From: Prochlorococcus sp. AG-347-I06
Lineage (GTDB): Bacteria; Cyanobacteriota; Cyanobacteriia; PCC-6307; Cyanobiaceae
DNA length: 64,000 bases
NCBI GenBank assembly: GCA_003281605.1
Contig: QCBM01000003.1
Span: 1 to 64,000 of the forward strand
Direction of reading: 5' to 3'
Positions 46,905 through 57,412 of the stretch are shown here, in pieces. Under the pieces are notes generated by a model. That model ran no database searches. It saw nothing but the letters and a program-made list of their open reading frames with translations, and was not told where the DNA came from. Within the stretch, counting starts at the first letter, position 1; each line of letters begins with the position of its first letter. A program made the translations under genes and the position numbers.

Positions 46905-47639
46905 TTGAATCCACAATTATCCCCAAAAGCAATAAGAGAAATCCGAGAAGGAACTTGCAATCCTCTTGGTGCACCCCAAGTTACTACAGATTTAAGCGAA
47001 AATATTATATTGACAAGTTTAGACGACCTTCATAATTGGGCAAGGTTGAGCAGTCTATGGCCTCTTTTATACGGAACAGCTTGTTGTTTTATAGAATTTG
47101 CTGCCTTAATAGGATCTAGATTTGATTTTGATAGATTTGGATTAGTACCTAGAAGCTCGCCAAGGCAAGCAGATTTGCTGATAGTTGCAGGAACAGTAAC
47201 TATGAAGATGGCTCCAGCCCTAGTGAGACTTTATGAACAAATGCCCGAACCAAAATATGTTATTGCGATGGGTGCTTGCACAATCACAGGAGGAATGTTC
47301 AGCGCAGATTCTACAACTGCTGTAAGAGGTGTTGATAAATTGATTCCAGTTGATTTATACCTTCCAGGATGTCCACCAAGACCAGAAGCAATTTTTGATG
47401 CCGTAATCAAATTAAGAAAAAAAGTTGGTAACGAATCAATTTTAGAGCGCACAAAAGCTGAACAAACTCACAGATACATAACATCTGATCATGAAATGAA
47501 TCTTATTTTCTCAGAAAATACAGGTGAATATCTAAACAAAACTTCAGCTAACGCCATTCCTTCCTCCAAAAAGGAAAAAATAACTGAACTTCCTGAGAAG
47601 AACGAAAAAGCAGAAATTATTGATACTGTAGAAAATTAA
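46905..47639 (+). CDS. ndhK: NAD(P)H-quinone oxidoreductase subunit K (NdhK)
   Basis: Holds the terminal [4Fe-4S] N2 cluster of NDH-1 next to the quinone site. Visible ligands are the two Cys in T-A-C-C-F-I-E-F-A (about residues 57-58), the Cys in M-G-A-C-T-I-T-G-G (about 122) and the Cys in [10 protein letters not shown] (about 153). The 244-residue form has a charged C-terminal extension beyond residue 180. The start is a TTG. Its last base is shared with the ATG of ndhJ (TAATG), so translation is coupled. Confidence 0.96.
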   Translation: MNPQLSPKAIREIREGTCNPLGAPQVTTDLSENIILTSLDDLHNWARLSSLWPLLYGTACCFIEFAALIGSRFDFDRFGLVPRSSPRQADLLIVAGTVTMKMAPALVRLYEQMPEPKYVIAMGACTITGGMFSADSTTAVRGVDKLIPVDLYLPGCPPRPEAIFDAVIKLRKKVGNESILERTKAEQTHRYITSDHEMNLIFSENTGEYLNKTSANAIPSSKKEKITELPEKNEKAEIIDTVEN

Positions 47640-48169
47640 TGGAAAAAGACGGTTTACCCAAATCCTCAGATACTTCAATAGAAAAAGAAGGCTTTATAAG
47701 CCAATCTTTGTCTAAAGATGGAATTCCAAATCAATCTTTACCTGATGATCACATAGGAATTGAAAACATTTCTGTAGAACCTAACAAATTATATGAAGCA
47801 GTATCTTTCTTGAGAAATTACGGTTTCAATTATCTCCAATGTCAAGGAGGATATGATGAAGGACCAGGCAAAAATCTTGTTAGTTTCTACCATTTTATAA
47901 CTGTTGATGATTTACAAAAAATTGAAAAAATTAAGGAAGTCAGATTAAAAGTTTTCTTAAAAAGAGATTCTGATTTGTCAATCCCTAGTTTGTATAAAAT
48001 TTTTAAAGGAAGTGATTGGCAAGAAAGAGAAACTTTTGATATGTATGGAATTAATTTTATTGATCACCCCAATCCCAAAAGGCTATTAATGCCTGAAGAT
48101 TGGAGAGGTTGGCCATTACGAAAAGATTACATTCAGCCAGATTTCTATGAACTCCAAGATGCTTATTAG
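47639..48169 (+). CDS. ndhJ: NAD(P)H-quinone oxidoreductase subunit J (NdhJ)
   Basis: A 176-residue hydrophilic subunit, the cyanobacterial counterpart of the complex I 30 kDa subunit. The head (residues 1-45) is a repeat-like acidic Ser/Pro stretch. The conserved part has [15 protein letters not shown] (about 122-136) and [16 protein letters not shown] (about 147-162), as expected. It ends the ndhC-K-J operon and overlaps the convergent YvcK-like gene by 4 bases. Confidence 0.96.
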   Translation: MEKDGLPKSSDTSIEKEGFISQSLSKDGIPNQSLPDDHIGIENISVEPNKLYEAVSFLRNYGFNYLQCQGGYDEGPGKNLVSFYHFITVDDLQKIEKIKEVRLKVFLKRDSDLSIPSLYKIFKGSDWQERETFDMYGINFIDHPNPKRLLMPEDWRGWPLRKDYIQPDFYELQDAY

Positions 48170-49551
48170 TTTAATTTTTTTAATTTGCGATAAATAAACA
48201 TAACTGCTCTAGCAAGTCTCCTTGGATCATGTCTAAGAGTTGGAGTTATTCTTTTTGAATATAATGGCGCTTGCAAAACATAATAACCCTCAGATAATAA
48301 TTTTTCTTTATTACATTTGACAGGCTCTGCCCCTCTACTTTCGTAATAGTCTACTAGTGGAGACTTTTCAAATTGAATCTGAGATAAGATTGAGTTAAAA
48401 ATTCGAGCATTAACTCCAAAATTTGATAGTTGTTTTTCTATTGCTTTGATATGTTGATAGACATCAAGTCCATCTGTTTCTCCAGGCTGAGTCATTAAAT
48501 TACTTATATAAATTTTAGGAGCATTACTTTGCAATAAGGCATCCACTATCTCTGGTACTAAAAGATTAGGCAATAAAGAGGTGTATAGACTACCTGGACC
48601 AAGAACAATTAAATCAGCTTCTTTTATAGATTCAAGAGCACTTGGAAGAGCAGAAGGATTTTCTGGTAGGTAACCAATCCTCGAAATTAATTTTTTAGAT
48701 TTACTGATCTTGCTTTCACCAAAAATTTTTTCACCATCTTCTAATTCGGCCCATAACATAACATCAATATTTGTTGCAGGTAAAACTTGACCTTGTACCG
48801 CCAAAACCTTACTAGAGGCTTGAACTGCTTTTTCTAAACTGCCAGTAATTGTTGTTAATGCTGACAAGAATAGATTTCCAAAACTATGACCTTCCAGACC
48901 ACTTCCCCCTGAAAATCTGTACTGAAATAATCTAGTTAAAGTAGGTTCCTCATTTGATAAAGCTGCCAAACAATTTCTAATATCTCCTGGAGGTTGCACA
49001 CCTAATTGTTTTCTGAGAATTCCACTACTTCCACCATCATCTGATACAGTCACGATCGCTGTAATATTACTACTGTAATTTTTTAAGCCTTTCAGTAAAG
49101 TGGATAAACCGGTGCCTCCGCCAATTGCAACAATATTTGGACCTCTGTTTAATTTACTTTTAACTCTTAATGCATCAACTAAAAATGTATTTTTTTCTGG
49201 AACAAGCGCTTTTTGAATTGAATTAATACTTCGATTTTGTCCAATCCCGATTAATAGTAATCCAATAACAACAATCAATGGTCCCATTAATGAAACAGGC
49301 AAAATTTGTGTTAAGCCTGTTATTACTCCAAAAAAGATTTCAATAAGCCAATAGAGCGGTCTTAAATTAGTCCAAATTACCAAGCCTAATAATGTAGTCA
49401 AAAATCCTATCGCAGATGTAAGCATCCATCTTTTTATTACCAATCCAGGTAAAAGCCAACTCAAAATTCGTAAGATTTTGTTTAACAATACAAAATTAGT
49501 CTTTTTAAAGTTTTTATAGTACCTTCTTACCTTTTTTTTACTCTTATTCAT
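48166..49551 (-). CDS. YvcK/CofD-like gluconeogenesis factor with membrane head
   Basis: A 461-residue protein of the YvcK/CofD family, which helps carbon flux and cell shape in other bacteria and whose relatives bind UDP-sugars. The core (about 135-461) has [17 protein letters not shown] (about 140-156) and [12 protein letters not shown] (about 170-181). [12 protein letters not shown] and [10 protein letters not shown] follow. The first 120 residues are an N-terminal head with three or so helices (about 25-110), not usual in Bacillus YvcK, though cyanobacterial homologs carry such heads. It is convergent with ndhJ, overlapping by 4 bases. Confidence 0.88.
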   Translation of the reverse strand: MNKSKKKVRRYYKNFKKTNFVLLNKILRILSWLLPGLVIKRWMLTSAIGFLTTLLGLVIWTNLRPLYWLIEIFFGVITGLTQILPVSLMGPLIVVIGLLLIGIGQNRSINSIQKALVPEKNTFLVDALRVKSKLNRGPNIVAIGGGTGLSTLLKGLKNYSSNITAIVTVSDDGGSSGILRKQLGVQPPGDIRNCLAALSNEEPTLTRLFQYRFSGGSGLEGHSFGNLFLSALTTITGSLEKAVQASSKVLAVQGQVLPATNIDVMLWAELEDGEKIFGESKISKSKKLISRIGYLPENPSALPSALESIKEADLIVLGPGSLYTSLLPNLLVPEIVDALLQSNAPKIYISNLMTQPGETDGLDVYQHIKAIEKQLSNFGVNARIFNSILSQIQFEKSPLVDYYESRGAEPVKCNKEKLLSEGYYVLQAPLYSKRITPTLRHDPRRLARAVMFIYRKLKKLN

Positions 49552-49682
49552 TAAAAAACCTCTTAAATTATTTTTCTCAAATTTAAAGACTATATAAAAT
49601 CATTATAAATCAAATTCATACATCCTTTTTTTATTTCTAAAAATAGGCAGAATGAAATGTATAGATTCTTTTCATATAAGTT

Positions 49683-50468
49683 TTGAAAAAATCAAAGCAT
49701 GCAGTTGAAACAAAAAACCTCTCAATAAGCTGGGGGGAAGTTAATGTGCTTAATCAAATAAATTTTGAACTTAACGATGGAGAGAAATTAGCTATTGTTG
49801 GCCCCTCAGGTTCTGGTAAATCAACCATTTTAAAAATATTAGCAGGACTAATTTTACCTACTAAAGGAGAATTAAGAATATTTGGTGAGAAGCAAACATA
49901 TTTGAGATTAGATCAAAATAATCCCCCTGATGTAAGACTAGTTTTTCAAAACCCGGCTTTATTGGGATCTCTAACCATTGAAGAAAATGTAGGTTTTCTC
50001 CTCAAGAGAAATAAAAACCTATCAAAAAAGTCAATTCATGAAATAGTACGTGAATGCTTAGCAGAAGTAGGATTATTTAATGTTGAGAATAAACTTCCAA
50101 ATGAATTAAGTGGAGGAATGCAAAAAAGAGTAAGTTTTGCGAGAGCATTAATTACTGATCAAACTCTAAATGCAAAATCTAAACCTTTGTTACTTTTTGA
50201 TGAACCAACTGCCGGCCTTGATCCCATAGCCTCTTCAAGAATTGAAGATTTAATTAATAAGACAAATCATAAAGCTAGCGGGTCATCTATTGTGGTTAGC
50301 CATGTTCTTAGTACTATAGAAAGAACTTCAGATAAAGTTTTAATGCTTTATGGAGGTAAATTCAGATGGGCAGGCTCGATTGACGAATTTAAAAAGAGTA
50401 AAGACCCCTATGTATTTCAATTTAGGAATGGCAAACTTGATGGTCCAATGCAACCCAAAGACATTTAG
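49683..50468 (+). CDS. ABC transporter ATPase, Mla/TGD3 type
   Basis: An ATPase for lipid transport across the envelope, related to bacterial MlaF and chloroplast TGD3. The 261-residue protein has Walker A G-P-S-G-S-G-K-S-T (about 39-47), the signature L-S-G-G-M-Q-K-R-V-S (about 142-151; the LSGGM form is typical for this family), and Walker B L-L-F-D-E-P-T-A-G-L-D-P (about 171-182). The start is a TTG. The MCE gene follows 5 bases later, so they form an operon. The permease (MlaE/TGD1) is not in this stretch. Confidence 0.9.
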   Translation: MKKSKHAVETKNLSISWGEVNVLNQINFELNDGEKLAIVGPSGSGKSTILKILAGLILPTKGELRIFGEKQTYLRLDQNNPPDVRLVFQNPALLGSLTIEENVGFLLKRNKNLSKKSIHEIVRECLAEVGLFNVENKLPNELSGGMQKRVSFARALITDQTLNAKSKPLLLFDEPTAGLDPIASSRIEDLINKTNHKASGSSIVVSHVLSTIERTSDKVLMLYGGKFRWAGSIDEFKKSKDPYVFQFRNGKLDGPMQPKDI

Positions 50469-50473
50469 AAATT

Positions 50474-51319
50474 ATGCGTAGAAGCTTACGAGATTCAATA
50501 GTTGGTTTTTCCTTATTAGGAGGAATTTTAATATTCACATTTTTTTCTTTTTGGCTAAGAGGAGTGAGATTATCTTCAAAAACTTGGTACCTGTTTGCTG
50601 AATTCAATAACGCAAGCGGTTTATCAAAAAAGTCTCCAGTTACTTACAGAGGAATCTTAGTTGGATCGATAGAAGATATCTTGTTCACTAATGAATCAAT
50701 TAAAGCAAAAATAGTTTTAAATAATCCTGAAATTATCCTTACAAGGCCTGCTTTTGCAAGGGTGGTTACAAATTCTTTTCTTGGAGGAGATGTACAAGTT
50801 GCTTTAGAAACTAGTGAAAAGACAATTCCTAAAAACCTAGAAAAACCTATATCCGAAAAATGCGATACGAAATTAATTATTTGTCAGGGAGACACTATTT
50901 CAGGAAAACAACTATCAAGTCTCTCAAATATAACTAATAAAATAAGTAAACTTTTAAAAGAAACAAATCAAGAAAATTTAATTGAAAACATCGTTAGCTC
51001 AATTGACAAGTTTGACAGTACACAAGAAAATCTTGATGAATTAATTTATTTATCGAAACAAGAACTACAAAGAGTTGAACCTCTGATAAAAAAAATTACA
51101 ATTGCTGCTAATCATTTAAATAATATTTTGTCTTCTATTGATGATAAAGAAACCCTTAATGACATTAAATTGACAATTAGTGCTGCGAGGTCTATCTCAA
51201 CCAAATTAGATGATATGAGCGATGATTTTGAAAAATTAACACAAGATAAAGAATTAACTAAATCTATAAGAGATTTAACGATTGGACTTTCAAAATTCCT
51301 TAACGAAATTTATCCATAA
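50474..51319 (+). CDS. MCE-domain lipid-transport protein, MlaD/TGD2 type
   Basis: A membrane-anchored lipid-binding subunit. The 281-residue protein has an N-terminal helix (about 8-28, IVGFSLLGGILIFTFFSFWL). One MCE domain (about 39-115) follows, with Y-L-F-A-E-F-N-N-A-S-G-L-S-K-K-S-P-V-T-Y-R-G in overlapping segments and a G-G-D-V-Q-V-A end. The long helical tail (about 140-280), rich in charged residues, fits the tunnel-forming tail of this family. It follows the ATPase gene by 5 bases and is convergent with chlD. Confidence 0.88.
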   Translation: MRRSLRDSIVGFSLLGGILIFTFFSFWLRGVRLSSKTWYLFAEFNNASGLSKKSPVTYRGILVGSIEDILFTNESIKAKIVLNNPEIILTRPAFARVVTNSFLGGDVQVALETSEKTIPKNLEKPISEKCDTKLIICQGDTISGKQLSSLSNITNKISKLLKETNQENLIENIVSSIDKFDSTQENLDELIYLSKQELQRVEPLIKKITIAANHLNNILSSIDDKETLNDIKLTISAARSISTKLDDMSDDFEKLTQDKELTKSIRDLTIGLSKFLNEIYP

Positions 51320-51326
51320 GAAATAT

Positions 51327-53510
51327 TTAGAATTCATTGATAGCATTTAAAGCCATAGCTGCGATTGCTTTATCTGTAGCTTTTGGCAATTGGACGTATT
51401 TCCCTTGAGCAGCTTCTGCCAACTCTTTACCAAATCCACTTGCTATAAATTTTCTCTCTGTATCAATTACTAAGAGTTTTATCCCAAGCATAGGATATTT
51501 TGCAGCGATATCTAGAACCTCCTGTTTTAAATTGACATTTTCATTTTCGTTATCTTTTCCCTCAACCTCATTTTGTCCTAGAGATAATCCTAATGGAACA
51601 TTTCCTCTTCCATCTGTAATTCCAACAACAATAACTTGATCTATATCTCCAGTAGAAAGAGCATTTTTTGCTACTTTTGCTGATTGCGTTAGTCCATGAG
51701 CTAAAGGCGAGCCACCTCCGCATGGCATTGTTTCTAGCCTTCTTTTCGCTGCAGTTATTGATCTTGTTGGAGGCAAAAGAACTTCTGCCTGATTACCTCT
51801 AAAGGGAATTAGGGCAACTTCATCTCTATTCTCATATGCCTCGGTCAAAAGTCTGATAACTGCACCTTTAGCACTTTGCATTCTATTAAGAGCCATAGAA
51901 CCACTAGCATCAACAAGAAAAATGACTAAAGCACCCGCCTTTTTTTGAAGAAGCTTAGCCCTAAAATCATTTTCTTCAATAATTATTGATTTATTAGGGT
52001 TTCTTAATCTTCTCGATTTTTGATAAGGAGCTGCAGCTCGCAAAGTCGCATCTACCGCAATTCTTTTTACTTTACCTCTTGGAATTATAGGTTTCACATA
52101 CCTTCCTCTACTATCACTGAATATCACTGATCTACTTCCACTATTTCCAGTTTTTGCTTTAGCTGATGAAAAAAGCAATAAATCAGGATCAACCATACAT
52201 GCCTCAGGATCTAATATGAATTCTTCAGGTATTTCGGGAGTAGATTCTTCTTCTCCATCAGAATTATCTTCTTCTTGTTCTTGGTCTTGTTCATTATCAC
52301 TTTCATTAGCCTCAGGTTCAGACTCTTCATTGTTTGATTGAGGTGGAGGTGGGGGACTCTGATCTTCTGGAGGGGGGGGTTGGATATCATCATCTTCTGG
52401 AGGAATTTGCATTGCTCGTGGGAGAATAACTAACCTAACTGCAACTTTTAGATCTTCAGAATTTACATTCTCATCGCCTCGAAGAGCTGCATTAGCCTTT
52501 GCTACTTTTACTGCAAATAATTCTGACCTATGACCTTCTACTCCTCCTCTAAGAGCTTCATTAACTAAATAGGTTATTTGCTCTTTTGTTATCTTGACAT
52601 CCTTTAACCATTGCCTCGCCAAAATTAATTGAGTGGATAAATTATCAGATTCTTCAGACCATTTTTCTGAAAATTTAATATTATTTTCTGCGTGAGATAA
52701 AACAGATTTTGTAATCTCAACTCTTTGTGCATTATCAATAGATTGATCTGCGGAAAGTACGATGGCAAAACGATCTAAAACATGATCTCTTAGGGCACCT
52801 TCTTCAGGATTATAAGTTGCTATTAAAAGTGACTTACAAGGATGAGAAAGGCTTAAACCATCTCTTTCAATATTATTTTTCTCTCTGCCTGTGGCTTCGA
52901 GAATTAAATTTACAATACCATCATCCAATAAATTTATATCGTCTACATAAAGAACACCTCTATGAGCCTCTGCTAAAATTCCAGGTTGAAAAACTTGTTC
53001 CCCCGTACTTAATGATGCAGAGACGTCAATTGATCCAACAAGCCTGTCTTCAGTTATGCCTATGGGAACTTGAATAAATGGAGCCTCTCTTACTTTTTTC
53101 GGAATTTCTTCAATTTGATTCAAATAATCACTTCCAATTACCTGCTCCAACAATTTATTAGTACTAATATCCCATTCCTCTGGTTTATCTGGATCTAGGT
53201 TCCTACCAATAGGTCTTAATGAAGTCCCACTATTTTTCTCAGTTAGCTTTTCCAGTATTAATTCGTTATCTAATACCTCAATAGGAGGAAGTAAAGTATG
53301 TAAACCTCTCGCTAATACTGACTTACCAGTACCTCTTCCGCCAGCAATAATCACTCCCCCTAAACTGGGATCAACTGCTGCCAAAAGTAAAGATAATTTC
53401 AATAAGCTATGACCTGTAATTGCTGCCAAAGGGAAAGCTCTAAAAGAATCCTTTGACTTCATTAAATCTTTTATTTCTTCTTTTTCTTTTAACTCGGGGT
53501 TCAAAATCAC
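51327..53510 (-). CDS. chlD: Magnesium chelatase subunit ChlD
   Basis: The ATP-independent AAA+ and integrin-like subunit that couples ChlI to ChlH during Mg insertion into protoporphyrin IX, the first committed step to chlorophyll. The 727-residue protein has an AAA+ part (about 30-360) with [13 protein letters not shown] and [13 protein letters not shown] Pro/acid-rich linker (about 380-450) includes runs such as [13 protein letters not shown]. The integrin I domain (about 540-727) has the MIDAS D-A-S-G-S-M-A. The length is normal. It is divergent from folK. Confidence 0.95.
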   Translation of the reverse strand: MILNPELKEKEEIKDLMKSKDSFRAFPLAAITGHSLLKLSLLLAAVDPSLGGVIIAGGRGTGKSVLARGLHTLLPPIEVLDNELILEKLTEKNSGTSLRPIGRNLDPDKPEEWDISTNKLLEQVIGSDYLNQIEEIPKKVREAPFIQVPIGITEDRLVGSIDVSASLSTGEQVFQPGILAEAHRGVLYVDDINLLDDGIVNLILEATGREKNNIERDGLSLSHPCKSLLIATYNPEEGALRDHVLDRFAIVLSADQSIDNAQRVEITKSVLSHAENNIKFSEKWSEESDNLSTQLILARQWLKDVKITKEQITYLVNEALRGGVEGHRSELFAVKVAKANAALRGDENVNSEDLKVAVRLVILPRAMQIPPEDDDIQPPPPEDQSPPPPPQSNNEESEPEANESDNEQDQEQEEDNSDGEEESTPEIPEEFILDPEACMVDPDLLLFSSAKAKTGNSGSRSVIFSDSRGRYVKPIIPRGKVKRIAVDATLRAAAPYQKSRRLRNPNKSIIIEENDFRAKLLQKKAGALVIFLVDASGSMALNRMQSAKGAVIRLLTEAYENRDEVALIPFRGNQAEVLLPPTRSITAAKRRLETMPCGGGSPLAHGLTQSAKVAKNALSTGDIDQVIVVGITDGRGNVPLGLSLGQNEVEGKDNENENVNLKQEVLDIAAKYPMLGIKLLVIDTERKFIASGFGKELAEAAQGKYVQLPKATDKAIAAMALNAINEF

Positions 53511-53546
53511 TTTAAAAATGCCTGATATAGAATTTATCCAATAACT

Positions 53547-54125
53547 TTGTTTTTTGTAGTGGAATTATCAAATCTTAATATCAAAAATGGACTATGTATA
53601 TCTCTCGGAGCAAATATTGATAGTAAATTCGGAAGCCCTCTTGAGTCACTATTAATTTGCAAACCAAAAATAGAGGAAATAATAAATGAGTGGGGAGATA
53701 GTTCCATCAAAAAAAAAGAAGATAAGAAAAAATTTCATGCAAACTTTTTTTGGTCTTCAATTTATGAGACATTACCTCATGGTGTTGAAAATGAGCAGCC
53801 AAATTATTTAAATACTCTGTTACTTATAAAAAGTAATTCTTTCCCAAAACCATCAAATAAAAACGCGAAATTACTTTTAAAAGAGCTAAAAAAGTTAGAG
53901 AGATTTTTCGGACGAGAAGAGACGCCAAAGGGTAAGAAATGGCTATCAAGATGTCTCGATTTAGATATTCTTTGGTGGGAAGATTTTCATACGTTTGACG
54001 AGGAATTAACATTACCTCACCCTAGATTCATGAATCGGAATTTCGTTATTACACCACTATCTGAAATCTTAAGTAGAAGCCAAAAAATCACAAAGTTTAA
54101 TGACCCAAAATGGTCTATTAATTGA
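53547..54125 (+). CDS. folK: 2-amino-4-hydroxy-6-hydroxymethyldihydropteridine pyrophosphokinase (FolK)
   Basis: Transfers pyrophosphate to the pterin in folate synthesis. The first available start is TTG 53547, but GTG 53559 (V-E-L-S-N-L) is equally plausible, so the first residues are uncertain. Family motifs are I-S-L-G-A-N-I-D (about 18-25), L-E-R-F-F-G-R-E-E (about 116-124), and [12 protein letters not shown] (about 135-146), then [16 protein letters not shown] (about 158-173). The 192-residue form is a little longer than E. coli HPPK. It is divergent from chlD and followed by a Nudix gene. Confidence 0.9.
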   Translation: MFFVVELSNLNIKNGLCISLGANIDSKFGSPLESLLICKPKIEEIINEWGDSSIKKKEDKKKFHANFFWSSIYETLPHGVENEQPNYLNTLLLIKSNSFPKPSNKNAKLLLKELKKLERFFGREETPKGKKWLSRCLDLDILWWEDFHTFDEELTLPHPRFMNRNFVITPLSEILSRSQKITKFNDPKWSIN

Positions 54126-54172
54126 TTTACAAAACCAAAAAATAACTGTTAGGCTATTTTTATTTAAAAAAT

Positions 54173-54736
54173 ATGGGCAACAAAAACCTTATAAAAAAAT
54201 CCATTTTTAAAGAAAAAATATCTGAGTTAAAGTCAAAAAAATTTAGTTTCGAAATAAATAGAATTGAGCTTCCAAATGGACATGAAGGTGAATATGGATA
54301 CATTAAGCATCCTGGGGCAGCGTTAGCCGTACCTATTACAAAAGACAATAAAGTTATCATTCTTCGGCAATATAGATTTGCTGTTTCAAGGTATTTATTA
54401 GAATTTCCAGCAGGCACATTAGAAATAGGTGAAACACCTATTAATTCAATTAAAAGAGAAATACAAGAAGAAACTGGATTTAGTGCAAACAAATGGGATG
54501 AACTAGGAACTCTTGTCCCTGCTCCTGGTTATGCAGATGAGGAAATTTATTTATTTTTAGCGCGTGATTTGAGCAAACTAAATTCCGAGGTTAAAGGAGA
54601 TTTAGATGAAGATATAGAAGTATTAATTTTAGATCCGAACGAACTAGATAATCTTATTTCTAGTGGGGATGAGATTCTTGACGCAAAAACTGTGACAGCT
54701 TGGTACAGAGCTAAACAATTTTTAGATAAATTATGA
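54173..54736 (+). CDS. Nudix hydrolase, ADP-ribose pyrophosphatase-like
   Basis: A 187-residue protein with a full Nudix box: G-T-L-E-I-G-E, seven residues, R-E-I-Q-E-E-T-G-F (about residues 82-104). The preceding V-I-I-L-R-Q-Y-R-F and following P-A-P-G-Y-A-D-E-E-I-Y-L-F-L-A match the ADP-ribose/ADP-sugar pyrophosphatase group (NudF-like). The probable reaction hydrolyses ADP-ribose to AMP and ribose-5-phosphate, but the substrate is not proven. It overlaps the photolyase start by 4 bases (ATGA). Confidence 0.88.
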   Translation: MGNKNLIKKSIFKEKISELKSKKFSFEINRIELPNGHEGEYGYIKHPGAALAVPITKDNKVIILRQYRFAVSRYLLEFPAGTLEIGETPINSIKREIQEETGFSANKWDELGTLVPAPGYADEEIYLFLARDLSKLNSEVKGDLDEDIEVLILDPNELDNLISSGDEILDAKTVTAWYRAKQFLDKL

Positions 54737-56169
54737 ATAAACCTAGAATACTTTTTTGGCATAGAAAGGATTTAAGAATATTTGACAATCAAGCTTTAAT
54801 CAAAGCATTTTCATTATCAAATGCTATTACTTCAACTTACATATTTGATAAAAATTACCCACACGATTTCAATTCAAGTTCAAGAGCTTGGTTTCTAGGA
54901 AATTCGCTTCAAGAATTAGGAAATAATTGGAAAAAAATGGGTAGTAGATTAATCATGGAAGAAGGAGATCCGTTATTAATAATTCCTCAATTAGCAAAGA
55001 AAATAGATGCTAAATTTGTTTTTTGGAATAGATCAATTGAACCTTATGAGATTAATCGCGATTTAAAAATAAAAAGAAATTTAGAAGAACAAAATATTCA
55101 AGTTATTGAAACTTGGGATCACTTATTAATAGAACCTTTAAAAATATTTTCCGGAAATAATAAACCTTATTCAGTTTATGGACCTTTTTATAAAAACCTT
55201 AAATCAAAAATGAATTTATTAGGTCCATATGACCAAGATAAAGTTGTTTTCCAGTTTGAAGATATAGATAATACACTCAAAGAAAATAAGACAATAAATT
55301 CATCTGATTCGGTTCTAGAGAAATTTATCATAAATATCAAATTTCCTGGTTCGAACATTTGTCCATGTAGACCTGGAGAGAATGCTGCCGAAACATTATT
55401 AGAAAACTTCATTAACGAGAAAAAAATATATTCTTATAATTCTGGGCGAGATTTTCCTTCTCATAATGGGACATCTTTTCTAAGTGCATCTCTCAGATTC
55501 GGCACTATTAGCATTAGAAAAATTTGGAACGCCACATTAAATTTAAATTCAGACTTTGCAAATCAAGGAAATTATCTATCGATTGAAACTTGGCAAAAAG
55601 AACTTGTTTGGCGTGAATTTTATCAACATTGCTTATTTCATTTCCCTGAGCTAGAAAAAGGTCCATATAGAAAAAAATGGGATCACTTTCCATGGCAAAA
55701 CAATAATGAATGGTTTCAGCATTGGAGCAACGGAGAGACCGGAGTACCTATAGTTGATGCTGCAATGCGTCAACTAAATAGTACTGGCTGGATGCATAAC
55801 AGATGTAGGATGATAGTCGCTTCATTTCTGGTAAAAGATCTTATATGCAATTGGCAAATGGGCGAGAAAAAATTTATGGAGACTTTGGTTGATGGAGACT
55901 TAGCTGCAAATAACGGGGGATGGCAGTGGAGCGCCAGTAGCGGCATGGATCCAAAACCACTTAGAATTTTTAATCCATATACCCAAGCAAAGAAATTTGA
56001 TCCTATTTGCGAATATATAAAATATTGGATTCCTGAATTATCTAAAGTGTCAAATTCAGAATTATTAAATGGGGAGATATCTAATTTAGAAAAAAATAAT
56101 TATTCAAGCCCTATTGTCAATCACAACATGCAACAAAGATTATTTAAATCACTTTATGCTGAAATTTGA
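54733..56169 (+). CDS. phrB: Deoxyribodipyrimidine photolyase (DNA photolyase, CPD class I)
   Basis: Uses blue light to split UV-made pyrimidine dimers, important for a surface-ocean phototroph. The 478-residue protein has the antenna domain at the N-terminus (L-F-W-H-R-K-D-L-R-I-F-D-N in overlapping form, residues 6-18). The FAD domain shows R-D-F-P-S-H-N-G-T-S-F-L-S-A-S-L-R-F-G, W-Q-K-E-L-V-W-R-E-F-Y, N-S-T-G-W-M-H-N-R-C-R-M-I and D-G-D-L-A-A-N-N-G-G-W-Q-W-S. The start overlaps the Nudix gene, so translation is coupled. The end overlaps the convergent aminotransferase gene by 16 bases. Confidence 0.94.
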   Translation: MNKPRILFWHRKDLRIFDNQALIKAFSLSNAITSTYIFDKNYPHDFNSSSRAWFLGNSLQELGNNWKKMGSRLIMEEGDPLLIIPQLAKKIDAKFVFWNRSIEPYEINRDLKIKRNLEEQNIQVIETWDHLLIEPLKIFSGNNKPYSVYGPFYKNLKSKMNLLGPYDQDKVVFQFEDIDNTLKENKTINSSDSVLEKFIINIKFPGSNICPCRPGENAAETLLENFINEKKIYSYNSGRDFPSHNGTSFLSASLRFGTISIRKIWNATLNLNSDFANQGNYLSIETWQKELVWREFYQHCLFHFPELEKGPYRKKWDHFPWQNNNEWFQHWSNGETGVPIVDAAMRQLNSTGWMHNRCRMIVASFLVKDLICNWQMGEKKFMETLVDGDLAANNGGWQWSASSGMDPKPLRIFNPYTQAKKFDPICEYIKYWIPELSKVSNSELLNGEISNLEKNNYSSPIVNHNMQQRLFKSLYAEI

Positions 56170-57359
56170 ATTTCTTCTATACAATTCTTTAAAACTTTAT
56201 TTAAATTTTCTGCTACATAAACTTGCTCTTCATAAGAAATTTCAGGAAACATTGGAAGACTAAGAACTTCTGTACAAATTCTCTCCGTATTAATGAGTTT
56301 TGTTCTAGAAAAATTTTTATTTTTGTAAGCTATTTGTGCGTGTATTGGAATTGGATAATAAATAATTGAATTAATACCTTTTTCAAAAAGTTGTTGTTTT
56401 ACCAAATTCCTTAAGGAATAGTATTTTTTGCAATCAGTATCAAATAAATTTGAAAAATCTTCATTTAAAAAATATTTATCGTTTCTTAATTTGATTACAA
56501 ATTGATTCCAAGAATGGGAAATTGAATCAGAGCTAATTTTTGGAAAACTAATAAATGGATTTTTCTCTAATAAATCAAGGTAATTATTAGCAATTTTTTG
56601 GCGATCATTAATCCACTTAGAAATATATTTAATTTTAATGTTTAATATGGCAGCTTGAATAGTATCAAGTCTGCTGTTATATCCAATTTGGGTATGATGA
56701 TATCTTATTGGGCTGCCATGAACAGCCAGTTCTCTAATTTTTTTGGCAATCTTCTGATCTGAAGTTGTTACTGCTCCACCATCTCCAGCAGCTCCTAAAT
56801 TTTTAGTAGGGAAAAAGCTAAAACAGCCTATATCACCGATACTACCAACTTTGGAAGTTTCCCACATTGTGCATGTTGCCTGAGCACAATCTTCGATTAC
56901 TTTTAAGTCATATTTCTTGGCCAAAGATTTTATTAAGGTCATATTCACTGCATTACCAAATAGATGAACTGGCATAATTGCCTTGGTATTAGAATTTATT
57001 TCTTGTTCTATTAGTTCAGTATTAATGAGATAAGTTTCTGGATCAATATCTACCAAAACAGGATTAGCACCAACTGCACTAATAGCCTCTGCAGTTGCAA
57101 AAAAGCTAAAAGATGAAGTAATAACTTCATCACCCACACCAATATCTAATGCGCGCAAAGCTAATACTAAAGCATCAGTTCCACTATTACATCCGATAGT
57201 ATTTTCAACACCAATTAGATTTGAAAAACTCTCCTCAAATTTGGCAATTTCTTGTCCTCCAATATACTGGCCTCCTTGTAAAACTTTAGAAACCTCACTC
57301 TCAATTTCAGAGCCAATTTCTTGAAACTGCCTATCTAAAGTAAATGGAGGTATCTGCAT
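56154..57359 (-). CDS. DegT/DnrJ/EryC1-type sugar aminotransferase (PLP-dependent)
   Basis: A 401-residue PLP enzyme that aminates keto-sugars for cell-surface polysaccharide. G-C-N-S-G-T-D-A-L-V-L-A-L (about 58-70) holds the phosphate-binding turn. V-I-E-D-C-A-Q-A (about 153-160) includes the PLP-contacting Asp, and the Schiff-base Lys lies in C-F-S-F-F-P-T-K-N-L-G-A-A-G-D-G-G-A (about residue 185). The preceding loop L-V-D-I-D-P-E-T-Y-L also fits. No other polysaccharide gene lies within 5 kb, so the pathway is unclear. It overlaps phrB at its end. Confidence 0.88.
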   Translation of the reverse strand: MQIPPFTLDRQFQEIGSEIESEVSKVLQGGQYIGGQEIAKFEESFSNLIGVENTIGCNSGTDALVLALRALDIGVGDEVITSSFSFFATAEAISAVGANPVLVDIDPETYLINTELIEQEINSNTKAIMPVHLFGNAVNMTLIKSLAKKYDLKVIEDCAQATCTMWETSKVGSIGDIGCFSFFPTKNLGAAGDGGAVTTSDQKIAKKIRELAVHGSPIRYHHTQIGYNSRLDTIQAAILNIKIKYISKWINDRQKIANNYLDLLEKNPFISFPKISSDSISHSWNQFVIKLRNDKYFLNEDFSNLFDTDCKKYYSLRNLVKQQLFEKGINSIIYYPIPIHAQIAYKNKNFSRTKLINTERICTEVLSLPMFPEISYEEQVYVAENLNKVLKNCIEEIQISA

Positions 57360-57412
57360 AGTAAATATATTAACCCTAAACCATATTTCTAGGGATAAAA
57401 AAAATTTTTAAT

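Noticed and set aside
47231-47452. A 73-codon antisense frame in ndhK
   Set aside because: Lies within the conserved iron-sulfur region of ndhK and has no independent support.
52211-53077. Frames in or opposite chlD (a 60-codon frame in the linker and an 86-codon antisense frame)
   Set aside because: They are shadows of the well-supported chlD gene; the linker frame reflects its biased Pro/Glu codons.
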